Assembly: GCF_026625805.1 (NCBI RefSeq)
Contig: NZ_CP113064.1
Span: 1,798,001 to 1,862,000, forward strand
Source of the DNA: Brevundimonas sp. SL130
GTDB lineage: Bacteria; Pseudomonadota; Alphaproteobacteria; Caulobacterales; Caulobacteraceae
DNA: 64,000 bases
Direction of reading: 5' to 3'
Shown here: piece by piece, positions 26,509 through 34,698 of the stretch
How positions within the stretch are numbered: position 1 is the stretch's first letter
How the letters are laid out: the number at the start of each line of letters is the position of its first letter
The notes under the pieces: generated by a model
The model's input: only the letters and a program-made list of their open reading frames with translations
The model's database searches: none
What the model was told of the DNA's origin: nothing
Translations under genes and position numbers: made by a program

Positions 26509-29500
26509 TCAGAAGCGGAAGCTGGCCCGCAGCAGAAGCGAATAGCGGACATAGTCCTCGAGCAGTTCGGCGTCCCCGGTCAGGGACAACATGCCGAGGT
26601 CGTTGCCGAGGTTCAGGCGGAAACCGAGGATCAGGCCGCCGCCCTCGACGGAGTCGGGCGACAGGACGAAGTCCGGGCCGCCGCTGGCGAAGCGGGCGAT
26701 GGTCTCGCCGGCGTCGACCGACAGATTTTGACGATAGCCGATGCGCAGTTCGGGGCGGATCCAGCCGTCGCGGCCAAAGCCGTAGCCCACGTTCATCGCC
26801 GCGACAGCGGAGAAGATGTGGCTGTCGCGCGAATCGATGTCGAGATCGAAGCCGTCGCCGCCGCCGCTTTCCGTCCGTGATCCTTCCGACAGGCGGAAGT
26901 ACTCGGCATAGACTTCGGGGCGCACGTTCAGGCGACCGTAGTTGCGCTCATACGAGGCGCCGCCGGCCGCCGCAGCGGTCCAGCCGTGCCAGTCGGAGGT
27001 GTTGTTCAGATAGACGCCGTCGGCGACCAGAGAACGGTCGGCGCTGAAGCTGGCGTAGCCGCCGGCGGCGCGGGCCCAGGTCGTCCAGTACTGACCCTGG
27101 GCACGCCAATAGAGGCCCAGTTCCAGAAGATTGGCGGACAGGATTTCCTCGGCTTCGGCTTCGGGATCCTCGATATCGGACGAGGTGAAGGCGGCCGTGA
27201 CGCCGAAGGCGCCGACGCTGGTGCCCTTTTCCACGCCGCCGGCGACGCCCAGGCCTTCCGAACGGAAGCCGTAGGAATCGGTCTTGTCCTTGTCGGCGTA
27301 GAAGTTGATTTCTTGCAGCCAGGCGCTGGTTTCGCCAGGAGCAGCGGAGGCGTTGCGGCCCGTCAGGGCGCGGGTGACGGCGTCCACACCGGCCGAAAGC
27401 GACATCAGGGGGCCGCCCGAGTGGTCGGGGAGCATCTGCTCATAGACGTTGGCGAAACCTTCGCGGTCGGTCTGGCTGAGGAACAGGTTCTGAAGCGTCG
27501 TGTTGTCGCCCAGGGCGGCGTAGACGGCGTCGAAGGCCGAAGCCTCGACCGGGATCAGGCCGGCCTCTTCGGCCGTGCGACGGCGGGCGTCGACATAGAC
27601 CTTCCCGGCGGCGGTGTCGGCGCCGGCCTGGACCACATAGAGATAGGGCGAGTTTTCGCCCAGCAGCGTCTGGTCGATGGTCCCTATGGTCAGAGAGCCC
27701 GCGTTGATGACGTCGAAACGGGCCGGCTCCTGCAACAGGGTGGCGAAGCGGACGCCCAAGGCCGCGCCGGTCGCGATATTCGCCGCCCCGCTGACATTGA
27801 AGCCGCCGCTGGTGTTCGCCGCCGGATCGACGGTGAGCACAAGGGTGCTGTCCGCGCCGACGTTCAGGCTGGAGATGGTGGTCGCCGTGGTCTGGTTGGC
27901 GAACAGGGAGCCGTTCGTGACGTTGAGCGCCAGCCCGGCCGCATTGGTGATCGCGCTGGAAATCGCGGCGCCGCCGGTGATGTTCATCGTGTCGGCGCCG
28001 CCGCCGAACGATATGTCGCCGATGATGGTGCCGTTCTCGACGTTCAGGGTGTCGCCGCCCGCGCCGAGGCGAATGGCCCCGACAATCGTGGGCTCGGCGC
28101 TGTCGGGTACGCCGTCGTCGTCGGTGTCGGTTGCGGTGCTGTCGGCTGCGGCGGCGACGCCATATTGACGGAAGACGACGCCGGTGGTGTTGGCCGACAG
28201 ATCGACGGCGATCACCTCGCCGTCCACCGCCGTGGTGTCGGTCGTGTCCTCGGTTCTGCCGATCGCGATCGTGCCGGCGTTGGTGAATTGGGTCAGGGTT
28301 CCGGACGCGTCCCGAACGGCTACGGCGTCGCCGTGATTGCCGGTGAAGGCCGAGGTGATGAGGCCCGTATTGGTCATGGAGGCGACATTGGCGCCGGCGC
28401 CGATCAGCACCCCGGTCGAGGTGGTGGCCGTATTGCCCGAGCCGCCTGCCTGGATCGTGCCGGTGTTGGACAGGGTCGGGGTGCTGACATTGGCGCCGAT
28501 CCACACGGCGGTCGCGTCGGCCTTGGACGCAGAGGCGGAGATGGTGCCTTCGTTCCTGACGCCGCCGGCGACTGTGACGGCCTGGCCGCCGGCGACGCCG
28601 AGTTGCAGGGCGCGCGCTTCAACTGTCGCATAGACGCCTGAGCCGCTGATGCCGCCCCGGTTGATCAGGCCGTAGGCGGCGTCGCCCGTGCCGACCGCAC
28701 CCAGGGTCACGGTGTTTGTCGCAGAGCCGATGAGAAGCGCCGGAGCGCCGCCCAGCGAGGTCAGGGAGGCGGTCGTCTCGCTGGCGTCCAGAATGCCGTC
28801 GCCGTCGCGATCGGTGTCGTCGCGGTTCTTGACGCCGTCGCCGTCGTTGTCTTCGTCGCCGTTCTTGACGGTGTCGCCGTCGTCATCGCCTTCGATCCCG
28901 GCAGAACTGTAGCTCGGGCCGATGTCCAGGAGGACGCCGCCGTTGATGTCGGCGGCCACACGGACAGCCGGGCCGCCTTGCAGCAGGTCGTCGGCGTCCA
29001 GGTCTTCGAGATAGAGCGTGGACTCCGACACCGTTCCTGACGTCGGTTTGGCCGACGGAGAGGTCGTGTAGCGATAGCCCGTCGTCGTGACGGCGGAATG
29101 GATTTTCAGCGCGCCGCCCACGTCGCCTTCAATCGACACACCGGTCGCGCCCGCGCCGGTCGCCGTGATCGAGCCGGCCAGATCGACATTGCCGGACACC
29201 GCGCCCGTGGTGCGAACCCCGACCGTGCCGTCGCCCAGCAGACGGATCGTGCTGAGGCTTTGCAGGCGGCCGGTCAGGTCGGTCTCTACCGCCAGTCCGT
29301 AGCTGTTGTTGCCCTCGACAATGATCGAACCGGTCGATTCGAGGGTGATGTTGCCGGTGAAGGCCGAGGGGCCTGCGACGCGAACCCCGTACCGGCCCGT
29401 GCCGGTCGCGAACGGGCCGTCTATGTCGCCGTCGGTGTCGGTGTCCTTGTAGTCGGCGTCTTCCAGCGAATCAGTAATGGAGATCGAGCCGCCCATGGTG

Positions 29501-29802
29501 AGCGAGCCGGTATTGCCCCCGTTCACCAGAACGCCTGTCGCGCCATCGGCCGCCTTGGCCATGGTGATCGAGCCGCCGCTGTCCACGTCCAGCGTGTTGT
29601 TCGAGTCCAGCGTCATGGCGGCGCCGGATGTGACGGCGATCGATCCGCCGCTGGCGATCCGAACATTGTCGGCCGCCGTGCCGGTGGCGTTGGATGTCTG
29701 GATCGGCGTCGTGCGAGCGGTCGAGACGACGACCTCGGCCTGAGCGCCTGTCACAGCCAGCAAGGGAGCGATCGCCACGGCGGTCGCGAGCAGAATACGC
29801 AT
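26509..29802 (-). CDS. Type V autotransporter with calcium-motif repeats
   Basis: This 1097-residue protein starts at ATG 29802 with signal peptide MRILLATAVAIAPLLAVTGA; ATG 29841 would add 13 unlikely residues. The passenger is rich in serine, threonine, glycine and repeated valine/isoleucine strands, as in a beta-helix. Aspartate-rich DxDxDGxxD units near residues 115-130, 295-345 and 565 resemble thrombospondin type 3 calcium sites. The last 270 or so residues form an autotransporter beta-barrel ending in phenylalanine. The passenger is probably surface exposed; its target is unknown. It converges on the reb operon. Confidence 0.88.
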   Translation of the reverse strand: MRILLATAVAIAPLLAVTGAQAEVVVSTARTTPIQTSNATGTAADNVRIASGGSIAVTSGAAMTLDSNNTLDVDSGGSITMAKAADGATGVLVNGGNTGSLTMGGSISITDSLEDADYKDTDTDGDIDGPFATGTGRYGVRVAGPSAFTGNITLESTGSIIVEGNNSYGLAVETDLTGRLQSLSTIRLLGDGTVGVRTTGAVSGNVDLAGSITATGAGATGVSIEGDVGGALKIHSAVTTTGYRYTTSPSAKPTSGTVSESTLYLEDLDADDLLQGGPAVRVAADINGGVLLDIGPSYSSAGIEGDDDGDTVKNGDEDNDGDGVKNRDDTDRDGDGILDASETTASLTSLGGAPALLIGSATNTVTLGAVGTGDAAYGLINRGGISGSGVYATVEARALQLGVAGGQAVTVAGGVRNEGTISASASKADATAVWIGANVSTPTLSNTGTIQAGGSGNTATTSTGVLIGAGANVASMTNTGLITSAFTGNHGDAVAVRDASGTLTQFTNAGTIAIGRTEDTTDTTAVDGEVIAVDLSANTTGVVFRQYGVAAAADSTATDTDDDGVPDSAEPTIVGAIRLGAGGDTLNVENGTIIGDISFGGGADTMNITGGAAISSAITNAAGLALNVTNGSLFANQTTATTISSLNVGADSTLVLTVDPAANTSGGFNVSGAANIATGAALGVRFATLLQEPARFDVINAGSLTIGTIDQTLLGENSPYLYVVQAGADTAAGKVYVDARRRTAEEAGLIPVEASAFDAVYAALGDNTTLQNLFLSQTDREGFANVYEQMLPDHSGGPLMSLSAGVDAVTRALTGRNASAAPGETSAWLQEINFYADKDKTDSYGFRSEGLGVAGGVEKGTSVGAFGVTAAFTSSDIEDPEAEAEEILSANLLELGLYWRAQGQYWTTWARAAGGYASFSADRSLVADGVYLNNTSDWHGWTAAAAGGASYERNYGRLNVRPEVYAEYFRLSEGSRTESGGGDGFDLDIDSRDSHIFSAVAAMNVGYGFGRDGWIRPELRIGYRQNLSVDAGETIARFASGGPDFVLSPDSVEGGGLILGFRLNLGNDLGMLSLTGDAELLEDYVRYSLLLRASFRF

Positions 29803-29849
29803 TCGGAAGAAAACCCCTGGTGGCCACGCGATCACGAACAAGGCGGTCC

Positions 29850-29878
29850 ATTACAGGATCGACGCCAACCTTGCTCAA
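29850..29878 (-). promoter_or_regulatory. Candidate autotransporter promoter
   Basis: Read on the minus strand, TTGAGC (29878-29873) and TGTAAT (29855-29850) are 17 bases apart, close to a housekeeping consensus. Transcription would start near 29843, giving a leader of about 40 bases to ATG 29802. Confidence 0.5.
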
Positions 29879-30126
29879 GTTTATCGAATTTGAGGCGAAT
29901 GCAAGGCCGCGTTCAGTATGTTGCCGTTCCGCGTCAGGCCTGAAGCCTCGCGAAACGTCCGATTTCACGGGGCGTTGCGGCGGGTTCGGAAGGATTTCCG
30001 ATCCGGCTATTGAGCTTTGCCACGCTGGGGTCTAGGGGCGGAGGCATGGTCAAACGCGTTTCACGACGACGCATCCAATCCACGCCCTTCGGTGTTGGCG
30101 AGCCCCGACCAGACGAGAATCTCCTT
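29879..30126. other. Upstream region between autotransporter and glycosyltransferase genes
   Basis: With the promoter above, this forms a 324-base gap between the divergent starts. I see no gene in it. TTGAGC near 30010 with TCTAGG 15 bases later is a weak candidate promoter for the glycosyltransferase. If the longer start at 30046 is used, the gap is 80 bases shorter. Confidence 0.35.
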
Positions 30127-31377
30127 ATGACACTGACCGACCTCGACGTTCACGAAAGCGAGCTCCGGCTGATTCCCGGACTGGACGTCGAAGTCGCGGA
30201 CACCCTGCGGGCGCTGAAACTGGCCGCCACGGAGGATCGCCCCCGGTTGGTGGACACCACCATGTTGTACGCGCCGCGCTCCGGCGGGGTGAAACGCTAC
30301 CTGCTGTCGAAGAAGACCTGGATCGAGGCCAACCGGCCGGGGGTCAGTCATTCACTGGTCGTGCCGGGCGCGCGTCACAAGGCGCGAGCCGACGGCATCG
30401 TGCAGCTGCGGGCGACAAAGCTGCCGTTCGGCGACGGTTATCGTTGGCCCAGCTCGGTCAAGCGCTGGAGCGCTTGGGTTGCGGCGATGAAGCCGTCGAT
30501 CATCGAAGCCGGCGATCCTTACACGCCGGGGCAGGGCGCCCTGGAGGCGGGCCAGCGGGTGGGGTGCCCGGTCGTCGGCTTCTGTCATTCCGATCCGGCG
30601 AGCCTGGCGGCCCTGCACTTCGGCGAATGGGCCAAGAAGCCCGTGGAGAAGCGCTGGGCCCGCCTGTTCTCACAGTTCGACCGTGTGATCTCGCCGAGCC
30701 GATTTATCGCCAGGCGGCTGGAAGAGGCCGGGGTGAGCAATATCGTCATCCGTCCGCTGGGCGTCGAGATCGACACCTTCCGGCCCGACCGTCGCGACCG
30801 TCAGTGGCTGTTGAAGGAATTGGGCCTTGGCGAAGACGCGCGGTTGCTGTGTTTCGCCGGTCGGCCGGCCAAGGAGAAGAACGTCGATATCCTGATCGAG
30901 GCCGTCCAGAAGCTGGGCGCGCCCTATCATCTGGTGCTGGTCGGCGCCGGGTCGGGCATGCCTGACGAGGATCGGGTGATTTCGATGCCCTATGAGAAGG
31001 ATCCGAAAGCTGTGGCCCGGATCATCGCCAGCTGTGACGCCTTTGTGCACGCCAATGACAAGGAGCCGTTCGGCCTGATCGTGCTGGAGGCCATGGCCTG
31101 TGGTCGTCCCGTGGTCGGGGTCAACGCCGGGGGGGTGGCCGAGACGGTCGACGAGTCGGTCGGGCAGTTGGCGGCCAGCGCCGAGGCCGGGGCCTATGCC
31201 GAGGCGGTCGAGGCCCTGTTTGCGAGGGACATCGAGGCCATCGGCCGTGCGGCGCGGGAAAAGGCCGTCAACCAGTTCGCCTGGAATCGGGTCTTTGAGG
31301 ACCTGTGCATGGTCTATGGCGAGCTGACGGGCGAAGCCGCCTTCGTGCAGCCGGAAGAGGCCTTCGCCGTCCACTGA
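30127..31377 (+). CDS. GT4-family glycosyltransferase
   Basis: This 416-residue enzyme has two Rossmann domains. VDTTMLYAPRSGGVKRYLLS near residue 40 is the N-terminal substrate-side motif. The C-terminal donor domain has RLLCFAGRPAKEKNVDILIE, and the conserved E-x7-E motif is in NDKEPFGLIVLEAMACGRPV. It transfers a sugar from a nucleotide donor, probably in surface polysaccharide or glycolipid synthesis. ATG 30127 is chosen; ATG 30046 would add 27 residues of unlikely composition, although GGAGG lies one base upstream of it. No sugar can be assigned. Confidence 0.85.
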   Translation: MTLTDLDVHESELRLIPGLDVEVADTLRALKLAATEDRPRLVDTTMLYAPRSGGVKRYLLSKKTWIEANRPGVSHSLVVPGARHKARADGIVQLRATKLPFGDGYRWPSSVKRWSAWVAAMKPSIIEAGDPYTPGQGALEAGQRVGCPVVGFCHSDPASLAALHFGEWAKKPVEKRWARLFSQFDRVISPSRFIARRLEEAGVSNIVIRPLGVEIDTFRPDRRDRQWLLKELGLGEDARLLCFAGRPAKEKNVDILIEAVQKLGAPYHLVLVGAGSGMPDEDRVISMPYEKDPKAVARIIASCDAFVHANDKEPFGLIVLEAMACGRPVVGVNAGGVAETVDESVGQLAASAEAGAYAEAVEALFARDIEAIGRAAREKAVNQFAWNRVFEDLCMVYGELTGEAAFVQPEEAFAVH

Positions 31378-31436
31378 GGCCGGCGCTAAAATCCAGGAAA
31401 TGAGGCGCTGTCTTTAGCCTGTCAGAGAGCGGGGGC

Positions 31437-31467
31437 GCGCCACTTCTTTGTCTGAAAGAAGTGGCGC
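31437..31467. repeat. Inverted repeat overlapping the 3' end of tRNA-Asp 1
   Basis: GCGCCACTTCTTT (31437-31449) pairs perfectly with 31455-31467 across a five-base loop. The right arm includes the tRNA CCA end. No U-tract follows, so it looks more like a processing or occluding hairpin than a standard terminator. Confidence 0.75.
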
Positions 31468-31538
31468 GAGTGACGGGGCTCGAACCCGCGACCTCCGGCG
31501 TGACAGGCCGGCACTCTAACCAACTGAGCTACACCCGC
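31462..31538 (-). tRNA. tRNA-Asp (GTC), copy 1
   Basis: On the minus strand this 77-nt cloverleaf has acceptor arm GCGGGTG paired with CACTCGC, discriminator G and encoded CCA. The D-arm reads TAGCTCAGTTGGTTAGAG, the anticodon loop CTGTCAC between CCGGC and GCCGG, and the T-arm GCGGGTTCGAGCCCCGT. Anticodon GTC reads Asp codons. Its mature sequence is identical to the second copy 84 bases away. Confidence 0.97.
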
Positions 31539-31594
31539 GTAATCTGCGTCGAAACTTTTGAGTTGTTTCGAAAACTTAGAGAGGGAAGGCGGTA

Positions 31595-31628
31595 GCGCCA
31601 CTCTGTCTATTGCTAGAAAGAGTGGCGC
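31595..31628. repeat. Inverted repeat overlapping the 3' end of tRNA-Asp 2
   Basis: GCGCCACTCT (31595-31604) pairs with AGAGTGGCGC (31619-31628) across a 14-base loop. As at the first copy, one arm covers the tRNA CCA end, but the arm sequence beyond it differs (compensated), which suggests the pairing is selected. Confidence 0.7.
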
Positions 31629-31699
31629 GAGTGACGGGGCTCGAACCCGCGACCTCCGGCGTGACAGGCCGGCACTCTAACCAACTGAGCTACACCCGC
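31623..31699 (-). tRNA. tRNA-Asp (GTC), copy 2
   Basis: The mature 77-nt sequence is identical to the copy at 31462-31538, with anticodon GTC and encoded CCA. The two genes are in tandem on the minus strand and probably share one precursor, with this copy upstream. Confidence 0.97.
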
Positions 31700-32100
31700 G
31701 TTTCCCGGCCGAAGCGGCTGTGCGCCCCGGCGAGGGGCGTCGTTTAGGCGGGCTGACCCATCGCGTCAAGCGGCCTTTTCCGAGAAAGACCGTGGTTGGC
31801 GACAGATCGGCTGTGGAGAAGTCGTTCGGCGATTCCACGGCGGCCGTGCGCCCTGGTCCAGGCGTGGTTTCAGCCCGGTTGTCCGGCCTGTGCGACGGGC
31901 GCTCAGGCCGGGATCGGAAGATATCTTTCCCTTATTCGCGATCCAAACTTCACAAAAAGCAGAAGTGCCCGTCTAGGTTGTGTATGGGGTGCGGTATCTA
32001 TCAGCGATCGCTGCCAGAGGACGGACGTGGGGACGCGCCTGACGCGGCTTGGCGGCGGTCGGGCTGTTCAGGCCGGCCGTTCGGGAAGGGGAATGACGCG
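31700..32100. other. Intergenic region upstream of sigma factor gene
   Basis: No convincing gene is seen in these 401 bases. Open frames exist but have arginine/cysteine-rich, unlikely translations. An AT-richer patch at about 31919-31970 may hold the promoter for the sigma factor gene, and the tRNA-Asp promoter should lie near 31710-31750 on the other strand. AAGGGGA near 32087 is the ribosome site for ATG 32101. Confidence 0.45.
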
Positions 32101-32823
32101 ATGACCATCGTCCCGCTTTTTCCGGAATGGAATGCGGATGAAGACAAGGCGGCGAAACCGACGCGGCCCGTGGTTTCCCCCGTGCGCCGTTCGGAGGCGC
32201 CGCGACGGCCGCTCACGCCGGTGGAGGTCCTGGCCAGGGCGGCGGGACGCGGCGAGCGGGGTCGATCCGTAACGCCGGCGGATGTCATCGCCCAGTCGCT
32301 CGACCGCACGCCGTCGTTAGATCGGTTCTGGGCGGTCTGGATGGCGCACCAGACTGTTCTGCGCCAGCGCAGTCTGAGACTGAGCGGCGGCAACCCCGCC
32401 GACGCCGAGGATGCTTTGAGCGCCGCCATGGTCCGGGCCGCCCAGGCCTTCGACCGGCAGCCGATCCAGAACCCGGGCGCCTGGCTGGTGCGGATCCTGC
32501 ACAACGCCTGCATGGACCAGCATCGCCAGAACGCCAGCCGGGTTCCGATCAAGACCGAGGATGACGACCTGCCGGCGCCCTCGGCGGCGGCCTGGACCAG
32601 GGCCGCGCCGTCGCCGGAGGAAGCGGTGGCGCAGCAGGAGAGCGACGCCGCCTGGGGACGGGCGATGAGGGCCCTGCCGGCGAGCCTGGTCGAGCCGCTG
32701 AAGCTTCATCTGGACGACTGGAGCGACGAGCAGATCGCCGCCCATCTGAACATCAGCCGCGAACTGGTCAGAAAGCGACGTCAGCTGGCCCGCAAACAGC
32801 TGCGGCTTCTGCTGGATATCTAG
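32101..32823 (+). CDS. Sigma-70 family (ECF-like) RNA polymerase sigma factor
   Basis: This 240-residue protein has an unusual N-terminal extension of about 75 residues rich in proline and arginine. Region 2 follows (NPADAEDALSAAMVRAAQAF, then NPGAWLVRILHNACMDQHRQ), and region 4 near the C-terminus (WSDEQIAAHLNISRELVRKR). No anti-sigma gene is adjacent, so it is an orphan; the extension may carry regulation. The frame is open upstream to 31720, but ATG 32101 has the ribosome site. It ends tail-to-tail with the DipZ-type gene (CTAG). It could control the reb operon 6 kb away, but there is no direct evidence. Confidence 0.85.
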   Translation: MTIVPLFPEWNADEDKAAKPTRPVVSPVRRSEAPRRPLTPVEVLARAAGRGERGRSVTPADVIAQSLDRTPSLDRFWAVWMAHQTVLRQRSLRLSGGNPADAEDALSAAMVRAAQAFDRQPIQNPGAWLVRILHNACMDQHRQNASRVPIKTEDDDLPAPSAAAWTRAAPSPEEAVAQQESDAAWGRAMRALPASLVEPLKLHLDDWSDEQIAAHLNISRELVRKRRQLARKQLRLLLDI

Positions 32824-34550
32824 CCGAAGGTGAATGCGAAGACCTGGGCGCCCGGATCGAGGAATTCGATCTCGAAGGTGCGTTCCCGCACCGGGCCGGA
32901 TTGCCGCACCAATTGATACAGGCGCTGCCCGTCGATGCGCCCCATGCCCTCGGCGTCGATGTCAGACCCGGCGGCGGCGCCCGGCGCCTGACCATCGATC
33001 AGGACGCGGAACCTCGGCGCTGAGCCGGCGGCGCCGGGCGCCATGACCAGATGAAGATCGCGCGCCTTGAAGCGGAACGAGACCCGACCGCCGGCCGCCG
33101 TCAGTTCGGCGTGTTCGCGGGTCACGCGCCACGCGCCGGTCAGGCTCCAGTCGTTCAGGGCCAGCGGACTGGCGGCATAGGTCTTGACCGCATCCCGGAC
33201 GAAGCCGCCCGGCGAACGGAAATTCTCGGCGCGGGCGTAGCCGACGTAGGTTTCGGGCGAGCCGAGCTGGCTCATGTCGGCGGCGGCCTCGGCGCCCTGG
33301 GCCTGGATCTGGACCACGTCCGCAGCGACGTCGGCGGCGCCCGCCTCCTTGAGTAGTTGCTGGATGACCCGTTCAGACCCGTCGTAGTCGCCTTCGCCGA
33401 AATGGTGGTGGCGGATGCGGCCCTGGGCGTCGATGAAATAGTGGGCGGGCCAGTACTGGTTCTTGAAGGCGCGCCAGATGGCGAAGTCGTTGTCCATGGC
33501 GACCGGATAGTCGACGCCGAGGCGGCGGACGGCGTCGCGGACATTGGTCTCGGACTTCTCGAAGGCGAATTCGGGCGTGTGGACGCCGATGACGACCAGG
33601 CCCTGATCCTTGTACTTCTCGGCCCAGGCCCGGACGTAGGGCAGGGCGCGCAGGCAGTTGATGCAGGAGTAGGTCCAGAAATCGACGACCACGACCTTGC
33701 CGCGCAGCTGTTGCGGCGTCAGGGGCGGAGAGTTGATCCAGGTGGTGGCGCCGGTCAGGGGCGGCATGATTCCCTCGACCGGCAGGTTGGCCAGGTCCGT
33801 CGGCGCCGCGTTCGTCGGCACGCCGCGACCGATACCGCTCAGTAGCGCCTGTTCCAGACGACCGGTGCTGCCAGCCGAAATCCGGGTCAGCAGACCTGTA
33901 TCCAGGCCCAGGCCGATGGCGATCACGCCGATCAGCACCAAGGCGCCCAGGCCGCGCCGCACCCATTCGCCGACGCCCAGCGCGCCCTTCATGGCCTTGA
34001 ACACCCGTCCGCCGACCAGAAGCGCTAAGGCCAGGGAGGTGGCGGCGCCCGCCGCATAGGCCAGCAAAAGCACGGTCGAGCCGACGCCGGCGCCCTGCAA
34101 GGCCGCGCCGGTCAGGATCACGCCCAGTATGGGGCCTGCGCAGGGCGCCCACAGCAGGCCGGTGGCCACGCCCAGCAGCAAGGAGGCGCGGACGTCGCCC
34201 TGGTCGGCGGAGCGTCGCTCGACGCGATCGGTCAGCCAGGAGCCGGCCGCCACGAAGGGACGCATCAACCGATCTCCTATGGAGGGCACGAGCAGGCTGA
34301 GGCCCAAGACGGCCATGACCGCGAGCGCGATCCAGCGGCCGACCTCATTGGCGCGCACCGCCCAGCCGCCGCCCAGGGCCGCCAGGGTCGCAACCCCGGC
34401 GAAGGTGACGGCCATGCCGACCAGCAAGGGCAGGCCGTTGCGCACAAACGGCCGGCCGGCGCGGGCGAAGACGAAGGGCAGGACCGGCAGGATACAGGGG
34501 CTGACGATGGTCAGGGCGCCGGCGAGGTAGGAGAGTAGGAACAGGATCAT
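32820..34550 (-). CDS. DipZ-type CcdA-thioredoxin fusion protein
   Basis: This 576-residue membrane protein passes electrons from the cytoplasm to periplasmic thiols. The N-terminal CcdA-like part has about six helices with the redox cysteines in SPCILP and APCAGP. A TlpA-like thioredoxin domain follows, with FWTYSCINCLRALPY as its CxxC site (about residue 300). The last 150 or so residues form a beta-rich domain seen in DipZ of mycobacteria and others. The target protein is unknown. Confidence 0.9.
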   Translation of the reverse strand: MILFLLSYLAGALTIVSPCILPVLPFVFARAGRPFVRNGLPLLVGMAVTFAGVATLAALGGGWAVRANEVGRWIALAVMAVLGLSLLVPSIGDRLMRPFVAAGSWLTDRVERRSADQGDVRASLLLGVATGLLWAPCAGPILGVILTGAALQGAGVGSTVLLLAYAAGAATSLALALLVGGRVFKAMKGALGVGEWVRRGLGALVLIGVIAIGLGLDTGLLTRISAGSTGRLEQALLSGIGRGVPTNAAPTDLANLPVEGIMPPLTGATTWINSPPLTPQQLRGKVVVVDFWTYSCINCLRALPYVRAWAEKYKDQGLVVIGVHTPEFAFEKSETNVRDAVRRLGVDYPVAMDNDFAIWRAFKNQYWPAHYFIDAQGRIRHHHFGEGDYDGSERVIQQLLKEAGAADVAADVVQIQAQGAEAAADMSQLGSPETYVGYARAENFRSPGGFVRDAVKTYAASPLALNDWSLTGAWRVTREHAELTAAGGRVSFRFKARDLHLVMAPGAAGSAPRFRVLIDGQAPGAAAGSDIDAEGMGRIDGQRLYQLVRQSGPVRERTFEIEFLDPGAQVFAFTFG

Positions 34551-34698
34551 CGGGCGGCCTGACAGGATGGAGTATCAACCACATACGAACGAAGCAGGCG
34601 TTCGGTTACCCTTTCATGCCCGATCTCCCACAGATAGACGCCCTGTCCCTGCTCGAACGGGCTAGACTTCGCGCTTCCGATCCCCGATTCGCTGGCCC

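Noticed and set aside
26986..28641. Long plus-strand open frame opposite the autotransporter gene
   Set aside because: Its translation is a Gly/Ala/Arg/Val-rich shadow of the autotransporter's third-position GC, with no motif and no ribosome site.
31720..32100. N-terminal extension of the sigma factor to 31720
   Set aside because: The extra 127 residues are Arg/Cys-rich and unlike a protein; ATG 32101 has a ribosome site.
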